The notes below the pieces were generated by a model. The model did not search any database. It was not told the origin of the DNA and worked only from the letters and a program-made list of their open reading frames with translations. Source: a bacterium (lineage in GTDB: Bacteria > AUK180). From it: a stretch of DNA of 54,018 bases. Within the stretch, counting starts at the first letter, position 1, and each line of letters opens with the position of its first letter. The DNA is taken from NCBI GenBank assembly GCA_023133295.1, contig JAGLWT010000082.1, positions 1 to 54,018 of the forward strand, read 5' to 3'. Below are positions 17,278-24,748 of this stretch, piece by piece. Position numbers and translations under genes: made by a program.

Positions 17278-17864
17278 TGGAGAAATTATTAAAGGACCTT
17301 TTTTTGAAGGTCAAGAACCTTAGATTTTTTGGAAAGAAGAACGCGGAGAGATTCGTATTCTCTCTTCTAGAAGCGGAGAATGAGGAGATCAAGTCCCTCT
17401 CTTTGCTCTTAGAGCGTCTTTCCGCCGAAAAGAGTATATGCTCAAATTGCGGTGTACAAGGACTAAATGATCCGTGCTCGGTTTGTGCCAATGATAATCG
17501 GGAAGATACCCTTTTGATCGTTGAGAACTCAAGAGAATTCTATAAACTTGAGATGCTGGGATTCTTCAAAGGCCGCTACCATGTTTTGAATGGGGTTATT
17601 TCTCCCTTCAAGGCGCAAACTTTTGAGGATCTGAATATCTCTAATATCAAAGACCGCATCGATAAAGAGGGGATCACCGAAGTGATCATCGGGCTGTCGC
17701 CACTTCCCGAGGGAGAGATAACAACGAAATATCTGACAAAATATTTGAGCTCCACAAATTGCAAAATCACTAGAATGGCAGTTGGCATACCCAGCGGCCA
17801 GGTAGTGGAGAACGCGGATGATATTACACTGAAGACCGCTTTATTGGGGCGCATCGATGCGTAA
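17277..17864 (+). CDS. recR: Recombination protein RecR
   Basis: 195 residues. RecR acts with RecO and RecF to load RecA at gaps in the RecFOR repair pathway. The N-terminal helix-hairpin-helix region (KVKNLRFFGKKNAERFVFSLL) is followed by a Cys4 zinc finger (CSNCGVQGLNDPCSVC, about residues 56-71) and a Toprim domain with LLIVENSREF and VIIGLSPLPEGEITTKYL. The Walker B-like tail ends DDITLKTALLGR. The GTG start overlaps the ybaB stop (TAGTG), so the pair is coupled. It overlaps the next gene by 8 nt. Confidence 0.95.
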   Translation: MEKLLKDLFLKVKNLRFFGKKNAERFVFSLLEAENEEIKSLSLLLERLSAEKSICSNCGVQGLNDPCSVCANDNREDTLLIVENSREFYKLEMLGFFKGRYHVLNGVISPFKAQTFEDLNISNIKDRIDKEGITEVIIGLSPLPEGEITTKYLTKYLSSTNCKITRMAVGIPSGQVVENADDITLKTALLGRIDA

Positions 17865-19413
17865 AGCCTTAATTGTTATTTGCCTTATCCTTTCGATGTC
17901 ATTATTCTCCCAGGGGTTGAATAATTTCCTCAACAATGGAGCAAATACGGTCATGGGTGACGGTATTTTTAATATGTTCACAAATCCGGCTTCTTTCTCT
18001 CATCTCCTTCTTCCAAGATATTATTTCTCCATGACGGATCTCTTTGAATTGGATGCCTTCGGCGCCTCCTTCAGAAAGGATAATCTGCAATTGGCCTTTG
18101 GTGGTGTTCGCTTACAGGATCTCAGGGAATTGGTATTTCTGATAAAGGGAGTATCCTTTGAGACATTACATGCCGGTGTTTCTTTTTCAGGGATCTACGA
18201 AGAGGATGATCTTTGGCTGGATTTCAAGTACAAGGTGAACTTTGGCCTCACCTACTTTCCTTTTACGAAATACTTCAGAACTTCAGGCCAGTTGACAGAT
18301 CTGGCTATCGCTCTTTATGTGGAAAATCTTTTAAAAGACGCCTCCTTAGATCCGGCTTACCCCTTTACAATAGGCGGCACTCTGGGATTCTTCTATAAAA
18401 AGGATGTTCTTTCCGTCTTCATCGGACTAAAGAAACCCAAGGACCAAGACCTCGCTTTTTCATTTGGGCTCTCGGGTAAATTGAATCAGGAGATAACCCT
18501 GAATGGCGGAGTCAAGTTGGATGGCGCCGCTTTAGGAATTGAGTATTATTACAAGGACATGATATTTGCCTTGGGGTTTAATAGAACAAATGGGGTTAGT
18601 GCCCTTTCCTGGGGCATGCACCTTATCCCCGGGAATACAAAAAATGTTTTGATAAGCGAATATATCTCATTGGGAATAAGGTCTTACAGAAAAAAGGATT
18701 ATGAAAAGGCCTCCGGATATTTCAATAAGGCATTGGGTATATCACCCGACAATCCCGACGCTCTCCAATTTATCAATATCACCAAAGAACGTATAGCGAA
18801 AGAGCGTGAAGGCCTCATTAATAAGTGGAGCCTGAAGATATATAAGCTTATCAAGAGCAAAAAATATAAAGCCGCAAGATCCGAGTATAATAAATTAAAA
18901 AAGCGTTATCCGCAAGACAAACTTAAGTGGAAAAAGATAGAAACTATGTTTTCTGTTGTAAAAACACCTTTATCAAAGAAGAAGTCACCTGCCGCCGGAT
19001 ATTTGGAAGAAGCTCAGAAATTATTGAGCTCAGGCGCCCTTGTTGCTGCCCGCGCCCTTCTTCAAAAGGCCTCTTCATCTTCTCCTTCCCCCACGGTTGA
19101 AAAAGCCCTCGAAGCCGCATTTGAAGAGCTTGCTGGAAAAGTTGAAGTTAAGGTAAATGCGCTTATTGATTCCATCCCGTCGAAAGACTCGGATGAAACA
19201 CTGCCTGTTCTTAAGGAAATTCTGACTCTGGATCCTTCGAATGAACTTGCAAAAAACCGAATAATATTGTATTATCTTGAGTTGGGAGAAAGGCAGTATC
19301 GCGACGAAAAATATGTCGAAGCTCTTGAATTGTGGGAGAACATATTAGTCCTTGACCCCGATAATAAGGATGCGCTTTTGTATATTGAAACCGTAAGAAA
19401 GAGGATAAAATAA
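17857..19413 (+). CDS. Outer-membrane-barrel-like protein with C-terminal TPR repeats
   Basis: 518 residues. A signal peptide (to about residue 19) is followed by a segment rich in alternating beta-strands at about 20-265, including NGANTVMGDGIFNMFTNPAS, which resembles the starts of PorV/UPF0164-type barrel proteins. Residues 270-330 form a TPR-like pair (YRKKDYEKASGYFNKALGIS), with a charged linker at about 330-385. More TPR-like helices run from 385 to the end (RYDEKYVEALELWENILVLD). A barrel with periplasmic TPR repeats would suit an envelope assembly or anchoring role. It sits just upstream of an RsbU-like phosphatase and a STAS protein, which may or may not be functionally linked. The exact family is not certain. 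Confidence 0.75.
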   Translation: MRKALIVICLILSMSLFSQGLNNFLNNGANTVMGDGIFNMFTNPASFSHLLLPRYYFSMTDLFELDAFGASFRKDNLQLAFGGVRLQDLRELVFLIKGVSFETLHAGVSFSGIYEEDDLWLDFKYKVNFGLTYFPFTKYFRTSGQLTDLAIALYVENLLKDASLDPAYPFTIGGTLGFFYKKDVLSVFIGLKKPKDQDLAFSFGLSGKLNQEITLNGGVKLDGAALGIEYYYKDMIFALGFNRTNGVSALSWGMHLIPGNTKNVLISEYISLGIRSYRKKDYEKASGYFNKALGISPDNPDALQFINITKERIAKEREGLINKWSLKIYKLIKSKKYKAARSEYNKLKKRYPQDKLKWKKIETMFSVVKTPLSKKKSPAAGYLEEAQKLLSSGALVAARALLQKASSSSPSPTVEKALEAAFEELAGKVEVKVNALIDSIPSKDSDETLPVLKEILTLDPSNELAKNRIILYYLELGERQYRDEKYVEALELWENILVLDPDNKDALLYIETVRKRIK

Positions 19414-20916
19414 ATGTTTGCCGATTGGAACCTTAAATGGAAGTTATTTTCAATTATTTCCGTTACTCTTTTATTGGCTGTTCTTTTCTTCTCTTTCTTG
19501 ATCAATACATACGAGAAACAATTGCTGCTGAAGATACATCATGAAAAGGGCCGTGGGCTTTCACAGATCATCCTTCAGAATCTCAAGGTAATGATGATCT
19601 CCGGGAACAAACTTCAAATACTTGATTTTCTCAACTCCAAGGTATCAGATGAAGTGCAGGATATCTCTTTGATCAAATTGGACGAAGAGAAAGTGCTTTA
19701 TTCGACCGCGCGGGATATTGAAGGAACTGATATTTCCGCTTCAGATGTCGAGTTCTTAAGTGATATTAAGGCGGAATTCATTAAATCTCCATCCCATAAT
19801 GGCGGCGCGATCAAAGCGTATTATGTTTATGTGGGAAATACTTTTTTTAGAGACTCCGGCACTTTCGTATTGCGGATAGATTACTCTCAGCAGGTTATAT
19901 ATGATTTTATCAGGAAACAGACAAATCAGATAATGTTTGTTTCCATAGTTATTCTCCTTCTCGGCTTTGCCATCAGCTTCATAACGGGTTCCTTGTTGAC
20001 CCGGCCGGTTAACAGCTTGATGGAGGGTATCATAGAATTGGGGAAGGGTAACCTTGATTTCAAGATCAATTTATCAACCAAGGATGAATTCGGAAGATTG
20101 GCGGGTGCCTTTAACAGGATGAGCGAAAATCTCCAATTCGCTCAAAAACAGATAATCGTTAAGGAGCTTATGGAAAGGGATTTTAAAATGGCTCAGGAAA
20201 TACAGAACGCCCTTTTCATAAAAGAAGTTCCCGCATCTGAAATACTTGATATCACCCCATTTTATGAGGCTGCTCGAATGATCGGTGGTGATTATTATGA
20301 TATTATGACCCGTGATGATAAGAAAACGGTCCTGGTGGCAGACGTCTCCGGCAAAGGCATTCCCGGTTCTCTTATTATGGTGATGCTCCGAAGCCTTATC
20401 AGGGCGCAGTATTATGGGGAAGATAATCTTAGGGAGTTGATCATGAAGGTTAATCACCTTCTGATGCAGGATATACAGCCCGGTAAATTCGTTACTTTGC
20501 TTATCGCGGATTTTCATGAGAAAACAGAAACCGTTTCTATAATCAATGCGGGCCATATCCCGCTCTACAAATACATAGCCAAAGAAGACCGTGTTGAAGA
20601 ACTGGTGCCTTCAGGACTCGGACTGGGATTGAATGACGGCGTTATTTTTGACCAGAATTTGGATCTCGGCGAGGATAAAATGGCTCCGGGCGATATCTAT
20701 CTATTCTGCACCGACGGTGCGACGGAGGCTATGAATCCGAACAAAGATCAATTTGGCGAAGAGCGACTTGCCAATGCATTGAAGCAATACAAGGACCAGG
20801 GGTCCAAAGAAATAGTTGAAAATATTAGAAAAGATATAAAATCTTTCCTGGCAGGAGAGGAGTTCAATGATGACTTCACCCTGGTAGTAGTTAAACGGAA
20901 CAATAAGGAGGTTTAG
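19414..20916 (+). CDS. Membrane PP2C (SpoIIE/RsbU-type) phosphatase with HAMP domain
   Basis: 500 residues. Two transmembrane helices (about 11-30 and 172-195) bracket a periplasmic sensor of about 140 residues. A HAMP domain follows at about 195-248 (LLTRPVNSLMEGI, with DEFGRLAGAFNRM), then a short coiled linker and a PP2C-SpoIIE domain at about 285-500. Metal-binding residues are in MIGGDYYDI, VADVSGKGIPGSL and LFCTDGATEAMN. Such proteins dephosphorylate a STAS anti-anti-sigma protein in a partner-switching pathway, and a STAS gene follows directly. An RsbW-type kinase was not found in the window. The sensed signal is unknown. Confidence 0.93.
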   Translation: MFADWNLKWKLFSIISVTLLLAVLFFSFLINTYEKQLLLKIHHEKGRGLSQIILQNLKVMMISGNKLQILDFLNSKVSDEVQDISLIKLDEEKVLYSTARDIEGTDISASDVEFLSDIKAEFIKSPSHNGGAIKAYYVYVGNTFFRDSGTFVLRIDYSQQVIYDFIRKQTNQIMFVSIVILLLGFAISFITGSLLTRPVNSLMEGIIELGKGNLDFKINLSTKDEFGRLAGAFNRMSENLQFAQKQIIVKELMERDFKMAQEIQNALFIKEVPASEILDITPFYEAARMIGGDYYDIMTRDDKKTVLVADVSGKGIPGSLIMVMLRSLIRAQYYGEDNLRELIMKVNHLLMQDIQPGKFVTLLIADFHEKTETVSIINAGHIPLYKYIAKEDRVEELVPSGLGLGLNDGVIFDQNLDLGEDKMAPGDIYLFCTDGATEAMNPNKDQFGEERLANALKQYKDQGSKEIVENIRKDIKSFLAGEEFNDDFTLVVVKRNNKEV

Positions 20917-21261
20917 ATGGCGAATCTTGAAATCATACCCGAAGAGAAAACTGATGTTACAATTCTACATCTAAAAGGATTTCTAGACGCTTATACATTC
21001 CAAGAATTTGAAAACAAGTTGAAGGAATTGGTTGATGACGAGAAGATCAAGATCATTGTAGCTATGGATGAGCTTGACTATATTTCATCTGCCGGACTGG
21101 GAGTGTTTATGAGTGTGATAGGCCAGATCAGGGCTAAAGGCGGCGATGTTAAATTAACTCAGCTTAATTCCAAGGTATTTAAAGTTTTCGAACTTCTTGG
21201 TTTTACTAAGCTTTTTCAAACCTTTGATAATATTGAAGAGGCCGTAGATAATTTTAAATGA
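20917..21261 (+). CDS. STAS-domain anti-sigma factor antagonist
   Basis: 114 residues, a single STAS domain. The phosphorylation site of the family is in MDELDYISSAGLGV, where one of the two serines is the target. It is the expected substrate of the upstream PP2C phosphatase, and a cognate anti-sigma kinase should exist elsewhere in the genome. A strong AAGGAGG ribosome site overlaps the end of the phosphatase gene. It overlaps the epimerase gene by 4 nt (ATGA). Confidence 0.94.
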   Translation: MANLEIIPEEKTDVTILHLKGFLDAYTFQEFENKLKELVDDEKIKIIVAMDELDYISSAGLGVFMSVIGQIRAKGGDVKLTQLNSKVFKVFELLGFTKLFQTFDNIEEAVDNFK

Positions 21262-22199
21262 GAGTCCTTATCACCGGCGTTGCGGGCTTCATAGGCTCTA
21301 ATCTCGCCGGTAAGTTTCTTTCAAACGGTCACTCCGTCATTGGAATTGATAAGTTTTCCGATTATTATTCCCGCGCACAGAAAGAATTTAATCTATCCAA
21401 ATTAATTTCACATAGGGAATTTAATTTCATAGAGACGGATCTTATGTGGGCCGGGCTTGAGGAAGCGCTTAAAAACAGTGATATTATATTCCACCTGGCC
21501 GCCCAGCCCGGGGTATTGCATTCCTGGGGCGAGAATTTCAATATTTATGTCCGCAATAATATTTTGGCCACTCAATATCTCTTGGAGATCTTAAAGTACC
21601 ATCCTGAAAAGCCATTGATCTTCGCCTCATCATCTTCGGTATACGGAAACACCTATCATATTCCTATGAACGAGGAAAATATTTTAAACCCGATATCGCC
21701 ATACGGCCTGACCAAATTAACATGCGAGAAGCTTTTGGAACTATACCATGGCGCTTGGGGGATCAAATACCTTTGTTTGCGGTTCTTTACGGTCTTCGGC
21801 CCCGGTCAGAGGCCGGATATGGCTATTCATAAATTTCTCAAGGCAGCTTTGCACAAAGAGAAGATAAGTATTTACGGCGATGGAGAACAGCGCCGTGATT
21901 TTACATATATAGAAACCTTAACAGATTTTTTACTTGGGATCATAGATAATAAGAAGTGGGGAATAACCCTGAATGTCGGCGGAGGGAAATACATCACCGT
22001 AAACGAGGCCGTCTCGATGATCTCCTCCATTGCGGGAAAAAAAATGGATGTTCAGTATATTGAGAAACAAAAAGGAGATATGAATGAGACCCTTGCCGAT
22101 ATCGATCGTGCCGCGGAGCTTTTCGATTATGCTCCAAGTTTCAATATAGAGGATGGGATCGCATCCCAGTGGGAATGGATAAAGAACTTTTACGCATAA
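21258..22199 (+). CDS. NAD-dependent sugar-nucleotide epimerase/dehydratase
   Basis: 313 residues, an extended short-chain dehydrogenase. The NAD-binding GVAGFIGSNL motif is near residues 7-16, the active-site SSSSVYG at about 124-130, and the YGLTK catalytic pair (Tyr, Lys) at about 151-155. The RFFTVFGPGQRPDMAIHKF segment is shared by UDP-glucuronate and UDP-glucose 4-epimerases. The exact sugar cannot be told. It is followed by gmhA, so an envelope polysaccharide or LPS-core role is likely. Confidence 0.92.
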   Translation: MRVLITGVAGFIGSNLAGKFLSNGHSVIGIDKFSDYYSRAQKEFNLSKLISHREFNFIETDLMWAGLEEALKNSDIIFHLAAQPGVLHSWGENFNIYVRNNILATQYLLEILKYHPEKPLIFASSSSVYGNTYHIPMNEENILNPISPYGLTKLTCEKLLELYHGAWGIKYLCLRFFTVFGPGQRPDMAIHKFLKAALHKEKISIYGDGEQRRDFTYIETLTDFLLGIIDNKKWGITLNVGGGKYITVNEAVSMISSIAGKKMDVQYIEKQKGDMNETLADIDRAAELFDYAPSFNIEDGIASQWEWIKNFYA

Positions 22200-22774
22200 A
22201 AAATGCCGCATTTTCTTCTTTTGGCGATGCCTTTGAGACCTTTTCTGCAGATCCTGTAATATTTGACATGTTGCGCTCAGCTTCCGCCCTAATAGCAGAT
22301 GCATTTGCCGGAGGTGGGAAATTACTGATCTGTGGAAACGGAGGTTCGGCCGCTGATTCTCAACATATGGCGGCAGAATATATCGTAAGACTGCATGCCG
22401 ATGACCAACGGCGCCCGCTTCCCGCTATAGCGCTGACAACCGATACTTCAAATATCACCGCCTGTGCAAATGATCTTGGTTTCGAGAAGATATTTGAAAG
22501 GCAAGTACGGGCTTTGGGAAGCCGTAATGATGTATTTCTTGGTATATCCACAAGCGGCCGCTCTGAGAACATTGTCCTTGCCGTTGACGCCGCGGCTGAG
22601 TTGGGTATGAAAACTATCCTTCTGACAGGTCCTCAGAACGCTCCCTCCTCTCCTACTGTTCAGATAAAAGTTCAAGGTAATAATGTGCGGGATATTCAAA
22701 TGCTGCACCTGTTCTGTGAACATATGATTGTTGAAATGACGCTGTATCTTCTTTCTGAAAGGGGATATATTTGA
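22175..22774 (+). CDS. gmhA: Phosphoheptose isomerase (SIS domain)
   Basis: 199 residues from the ATG at 22175. A GTG at 22169 would add two residues. GmhA converts sedoheptulose-7-phosphate to D-glycero-manno-heptose-7-phosphate, the first step to the heptose of LPS inner core. The SIS signature is CGNGGSAADSQHMAAE (about residues 53-68). It is followed by ALTTDTSNITACANDLGFE and GISTSGRSENI. A C-terminal His-Glu segment (LHLFCEHMIVE) is also typical. It overlaps the epimerase by 25 nt. The enzyme supports the view that the cell has an LPS-bearing outer membrane, although a heptose-based S-layer glycan is also possible. Confidence 0.93.
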   Translation: MDKELLRIKNAAFSSFGDAFETFSADPVIFDMLRSASALIADAFAGGGKLLICGNGGSAADSQHMAAEYIVRLHADDQRRPLPAIALTTDTSNITACANDLGFEKIFERQVRALGSRNDVFLGISTSGRSENIVLAVDAAAELGMKTILLTGPQNAPSSPTVQIKVQGNNVRDIQMLHLFCEHMIVEMTLYLLSERGYI

Positions 22775-22799
22775 TTTTTCCTTTTAAATACATTACAAT
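22771..22799 (+). promoter_or_regulatory. Promoter of the DUF4013-type gene
   Basis: TTGATT at 22771-22776 (overlapping the gmhA stop codon), a 17-bp spacer and TACAAT at 22794-22799. The ATG is at 22817, with AGGAG at 22806-22810 as a normal ribosome site. It is a conventional leadered promoter that contrasts with the leaderless ones nearby. Confidence 0.6.
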
Positions 22800-22816
22800 A
22801 TCAATAGGAGATAAAT

Positions 22817-23467
22817 ATGCCTAGGGGACAGAAGAGTTCTAAAGAAACCGTAGAGAAGAAAAAGTCTGTGGAAAATATCTTTAATATTTCAGAAATATTT
22901 CATAAGATATGGAGCGGAAAGAATTCCCTTCAAAGATCGATCTTGCTTTCAGTATGGTTGCTTCTATCTGTATTGGTATTAAGCTTGGGCTTTGTTTTCG
23001 GATATATTTTTCAATACATAAAAAATATTTTGGAGGATAAGAGAGAATTTCTTCCCGATTGGAGTTTCAAAGAAGGCATCGGCAAATTTTACCTTAACGG
23101 CTGGAAGCTATTTCTGGTGGTGCTGCCCTATATTTTACTCAATTGGCTTCTGTCATATCTTTTCATAAGAAATATTCTTTTCTTCATTCCGGTGCTTTTT
23201 TATATTTTTTCTGTTTTTACTCTTCCCTACAATATGATCCGTTATGTTGAATGTGAAGATTATAAGAAGCTTCTTGACTTGAACTCATATTGGGAGTTCT
23301 TAACCGGGAGGTTTTTTGAGATAATTGGACTTGTGATGTTAAGTATAGGGATCTACGCCTTTGCCATGCTTGGGGTCATTGGCCTGATCTTCGTGGCTTT
23401 CACACTCTCTTGGGCCATGCTGATCACCACTTATCAATGGACTGTCCTTTACAAAGAAAATAAATAA
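22817..23467 (+). CDS. DUF4013-like polytopic membrane protein
   Basis: 216 residues, inner membrane. A basic N-terminus precedes about four hydrophobic segments (about residues 43-72, 92-117, 120-137 and 165-210). The GYIFQYIKNILEDKREFLPD stretch and the following FKEGIGKFYLNGWKLFLV resemble DUF4013, a family of unknown function. It has its own promoter and ribosome site and lies 12 nt before a lipoprotein gene, with which it is probably co-transcribed. Confidence 0.8.
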   Translation: MPRGQKSSKETVEKKKSVENIFNISEIFHKIWSGKNSLQRSILLSVWLLLSVLVLSLGFVFGYIFQYIKNILEDKREFLPDWSFKEGIGKFYLNGWKLFLVVLPYILLNWLLSYLFIRNILFFIPVLFYIFSVFTLPYNMIRYVECEDYKKLLDLNSYWEFLTGRFFEIIGLVMLSIGIYAFAMLGVIGLIFVAFTLSWAMLITTYQWTVLYKENK

Positions 23468-23479
23468 TAGGAGGATGAT

Positions 23480-23989
23480 ATGAGGAACAAATTAGTACCC
23501 ATTATTCTTATTGTAGCTGTTTTGGGTTTTGTTGGTTTTATGACCACAGGATGCAGCACTTCTGACGATGAATCCACATTAGAGCTTTATGTCTTTAATA
23601 TTGACCCACTCGATAATTACTATAAGGTGGGAGCGTCAACCTGTGGACCTGAGACAAAGGTTACCATTTCATGCGTATACTACGGCGATTCGGAAGTCGC
23701 CCCCAAAGGGGTCTTTATAAATCGTATAACACTAATTGCGCAGAATTCTTCCGAAGTAGCGATTGTCGCTGTTGACGATAAAGTTATCTACACAAGCTAT
23801 TTTATACCGGTTGGAGAAGACAATATTGTTATTTTTGGAGATATCACTTGGCTTTCTTTGCGAACTTGGTTGGATGCTCAAACTCCCACGGGAACAGAGG
23901 AAATGGTTATCAAAATATATATCGAAGGTGAAGATACATCAGGAAATACCCTGAATGCGGTTACTTACTTTACCGTTTTCTATTACTAA
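23480..23989 (+). CDS. Putative lipoprotein of unknown function
   Basis: 169 residues with a strong AGGAGG ribosome site. The signal sequence ends in TTGC, a weak but plausible lipobox with the Cys at residue 25. The mature part is beta-rich and small, perhaps an Ig-like fold (VTISCVYYGDSEVAPKG, a later MVIKIYIEGEDTSG). No family was recognised. Confidence 0.72.
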   Translation: MRNKLVPIILIVAVLGFVGFMTTGCSTSDDESTLELYVFNIDPLDNYYKVGASTCGPETKVTISCVYYGDSEVAPKGVFINRITLIAQNSSEVAIVAVDDKVIYTSYFIPVGEDNIVIFGDITWLSLRTWLDAQTPTGTEEMVIKIYIEGEDTSGNTLNAVTYFTVFYY

Positions 23990-23993
23990 CATA

Positions 23994-24022
23994 TTGACTT
24001 CTTTTCATCAATAGAATATAAT
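23994..24022 (+). promoter_or_regulatory. Promoter of the tRNA-Pro/tRNA-Arg pair
   Basis: TTGACT at 23994-23999, a 17-bp spacer and TATAAT at 24017-24022, about 10 nt before the tRNA-Pro 5' end. It is the best match to the sigma70 consensus in the window. Confidence 0.7.
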
Positions 24023-24032
24023 TACCTCTTCA

Positions 24033-24109
24033 CGGGGAGTGGCGCAGGTGGCTAGCGCGCATGGTTTGGGACCATGAGGCCGCGGGTTCAAGTCCCGCTT
24101 CCCCGACCA
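24033..24109 (+). tRNA. tRNA-Pro (anticodon UGG)
   Basis: 77 nt including an encoded CCA. The acceptor stem CGGGGAG pairs with TTCCCCG (one G-T). The anticodon stem CATGG/CCATG closes the loop TTTGGGA, giving TGG. The T arm is CGGGTTCAAGTCCCG. Confidence 0.96.
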
Positions 24110-24132
24110 TTATTATTTTTAAGAGAACAAAT

Positions 24133-24205
24133 GCGTCCTTAGCTCAACGGATAGAGCGTCGGGCTTCGAACCCGCAGGCTGCAGGTTCGAATCCTGCAGG
24201 GCGCA
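24133..24205 (+). tRNA. tRNA-Arg (anticodon UCG)
   Basis: 73 nt, no encoded CCA. The acceptor GCGTCCT pairs with AGGGCGC. The anticodon loop CTTCGAA gives TCG. The T arm is GCAGGTTCGAATCCTGC. The gap to tRNA-Pro is only 23 nt, so both are probably processed from one transcript. Confidence 0.95.
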
Positions 24206-24244
24206 TTTCTTTATGAGAAGAAGGTTAAAAATGCAAGCAATATT

Positions 24245-24340
24245 CACATCCGTAACCGGAAAATCGTTATTTCGTTTAACACTTTAATTTTCCTGTTCCA
24301 ATCATATCACGCCGCACCCCAAACAAGATATGGGACATGT
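24245..24340 (+). repeat. Imperfect direct repeat, copy A
   Basis: Begins with CACATCCGTAACCGG and keeps a TTATTTCGTT core. It ends near GATATGGGACATG. It is spaced about 238 bp from copy B (24483-24577). The first 33 bases match copy B at about 30 positions, the middle is poorly conserved and the end matches again. Confidence 0.6.
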
Positions 24341-24482
24341 CGTACGCCGTAGGCGTTCGTCTGTCCCGATGTAAAAGTACCAAGCGAAGAGTTGACAGGA
24401 AGCGTAGCGTGTAAACTCTTTGTCCCGTTAGAATCACATGGGTAAATCAACATATAATATGTATTTTGAATGTAACAAGAAA

Positions 24483-24577
24483 CACATCCGTAACCGAAAA
24501 ATCATTATTTCGTTATTTTCATTAAAATCATCCGTTTAAACAATAGAACACCGGAACAAAGTAAGATAGGGGACAGG
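24483..24577 (+). repeat. Imperfect direct repeat, copy B
   Basis: Begins with CACATCCGTAACCGA, keeps the TTATTTCGTT core and ends near GATAGGGGACAGG. It runs straight into the 38-bp dispersed repeat at 24577. Confidence 0.6.
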
Positions 24578-24614
24578 CTTCGCAGTGCACCAGTGGACCC
24601 AGGGACAAGTGCAC
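24577..24614 (+). repeat. Dispersed 38-bp repeat, copy 1
   Basis: Identical over 38 bp to 44769-44806. The last 30 bp begin and end with the palindrome GTGCAC. In this copy the 12-mer GTGCACCAGTGG occurs twice, at 24585-24596 and 24609-24620, 24 bp apart. It lies about 135 bp downstream of a minus-strand gene end. Confidence 0.85.
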
Positions 24615-24748
24615 CAGTGGGGAATGAAAATTGTGAGACCGATAAGTACTATATTTGTCATTCTGAAGGAGTGTTAGCGACTGAAGAATCCATCCCCTTC
24701 CTATCCCCACTTCACACGCGGCACGTCACACATCACACGTGCGCCGTG

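Larger units (their letters stand above)
24206..24748. other. Non-coding region with direct repeats, hairpins and a dispersed repeat
   Basis: No credible gene. It contains an imperfect direct repeat of about 95 bp (24245-24340 and 24483-24577), a small hairpin (ACGCC/GGCGT, 24344-24356), a second 7-bp inverted pair (AAGAGTT and AACTCTT, about 24388-24420), one copy of the 38-bp dispersed repeat (24577-24614), and GT/CA-rich DNA at 24707-24745 resembling the 7-bp tandem units near 44721. No terminator with a T-run is obvious after the tRNA-Arg gene. Confidence 0.6.

Noticed and set aside
24528..24710. Minus-strand frame sharing residues LSLGPLVHCEA with frames near 44700
   Set aside because: The shared residues come only from the 38-bp DNA repeat, not from a conserved protein.
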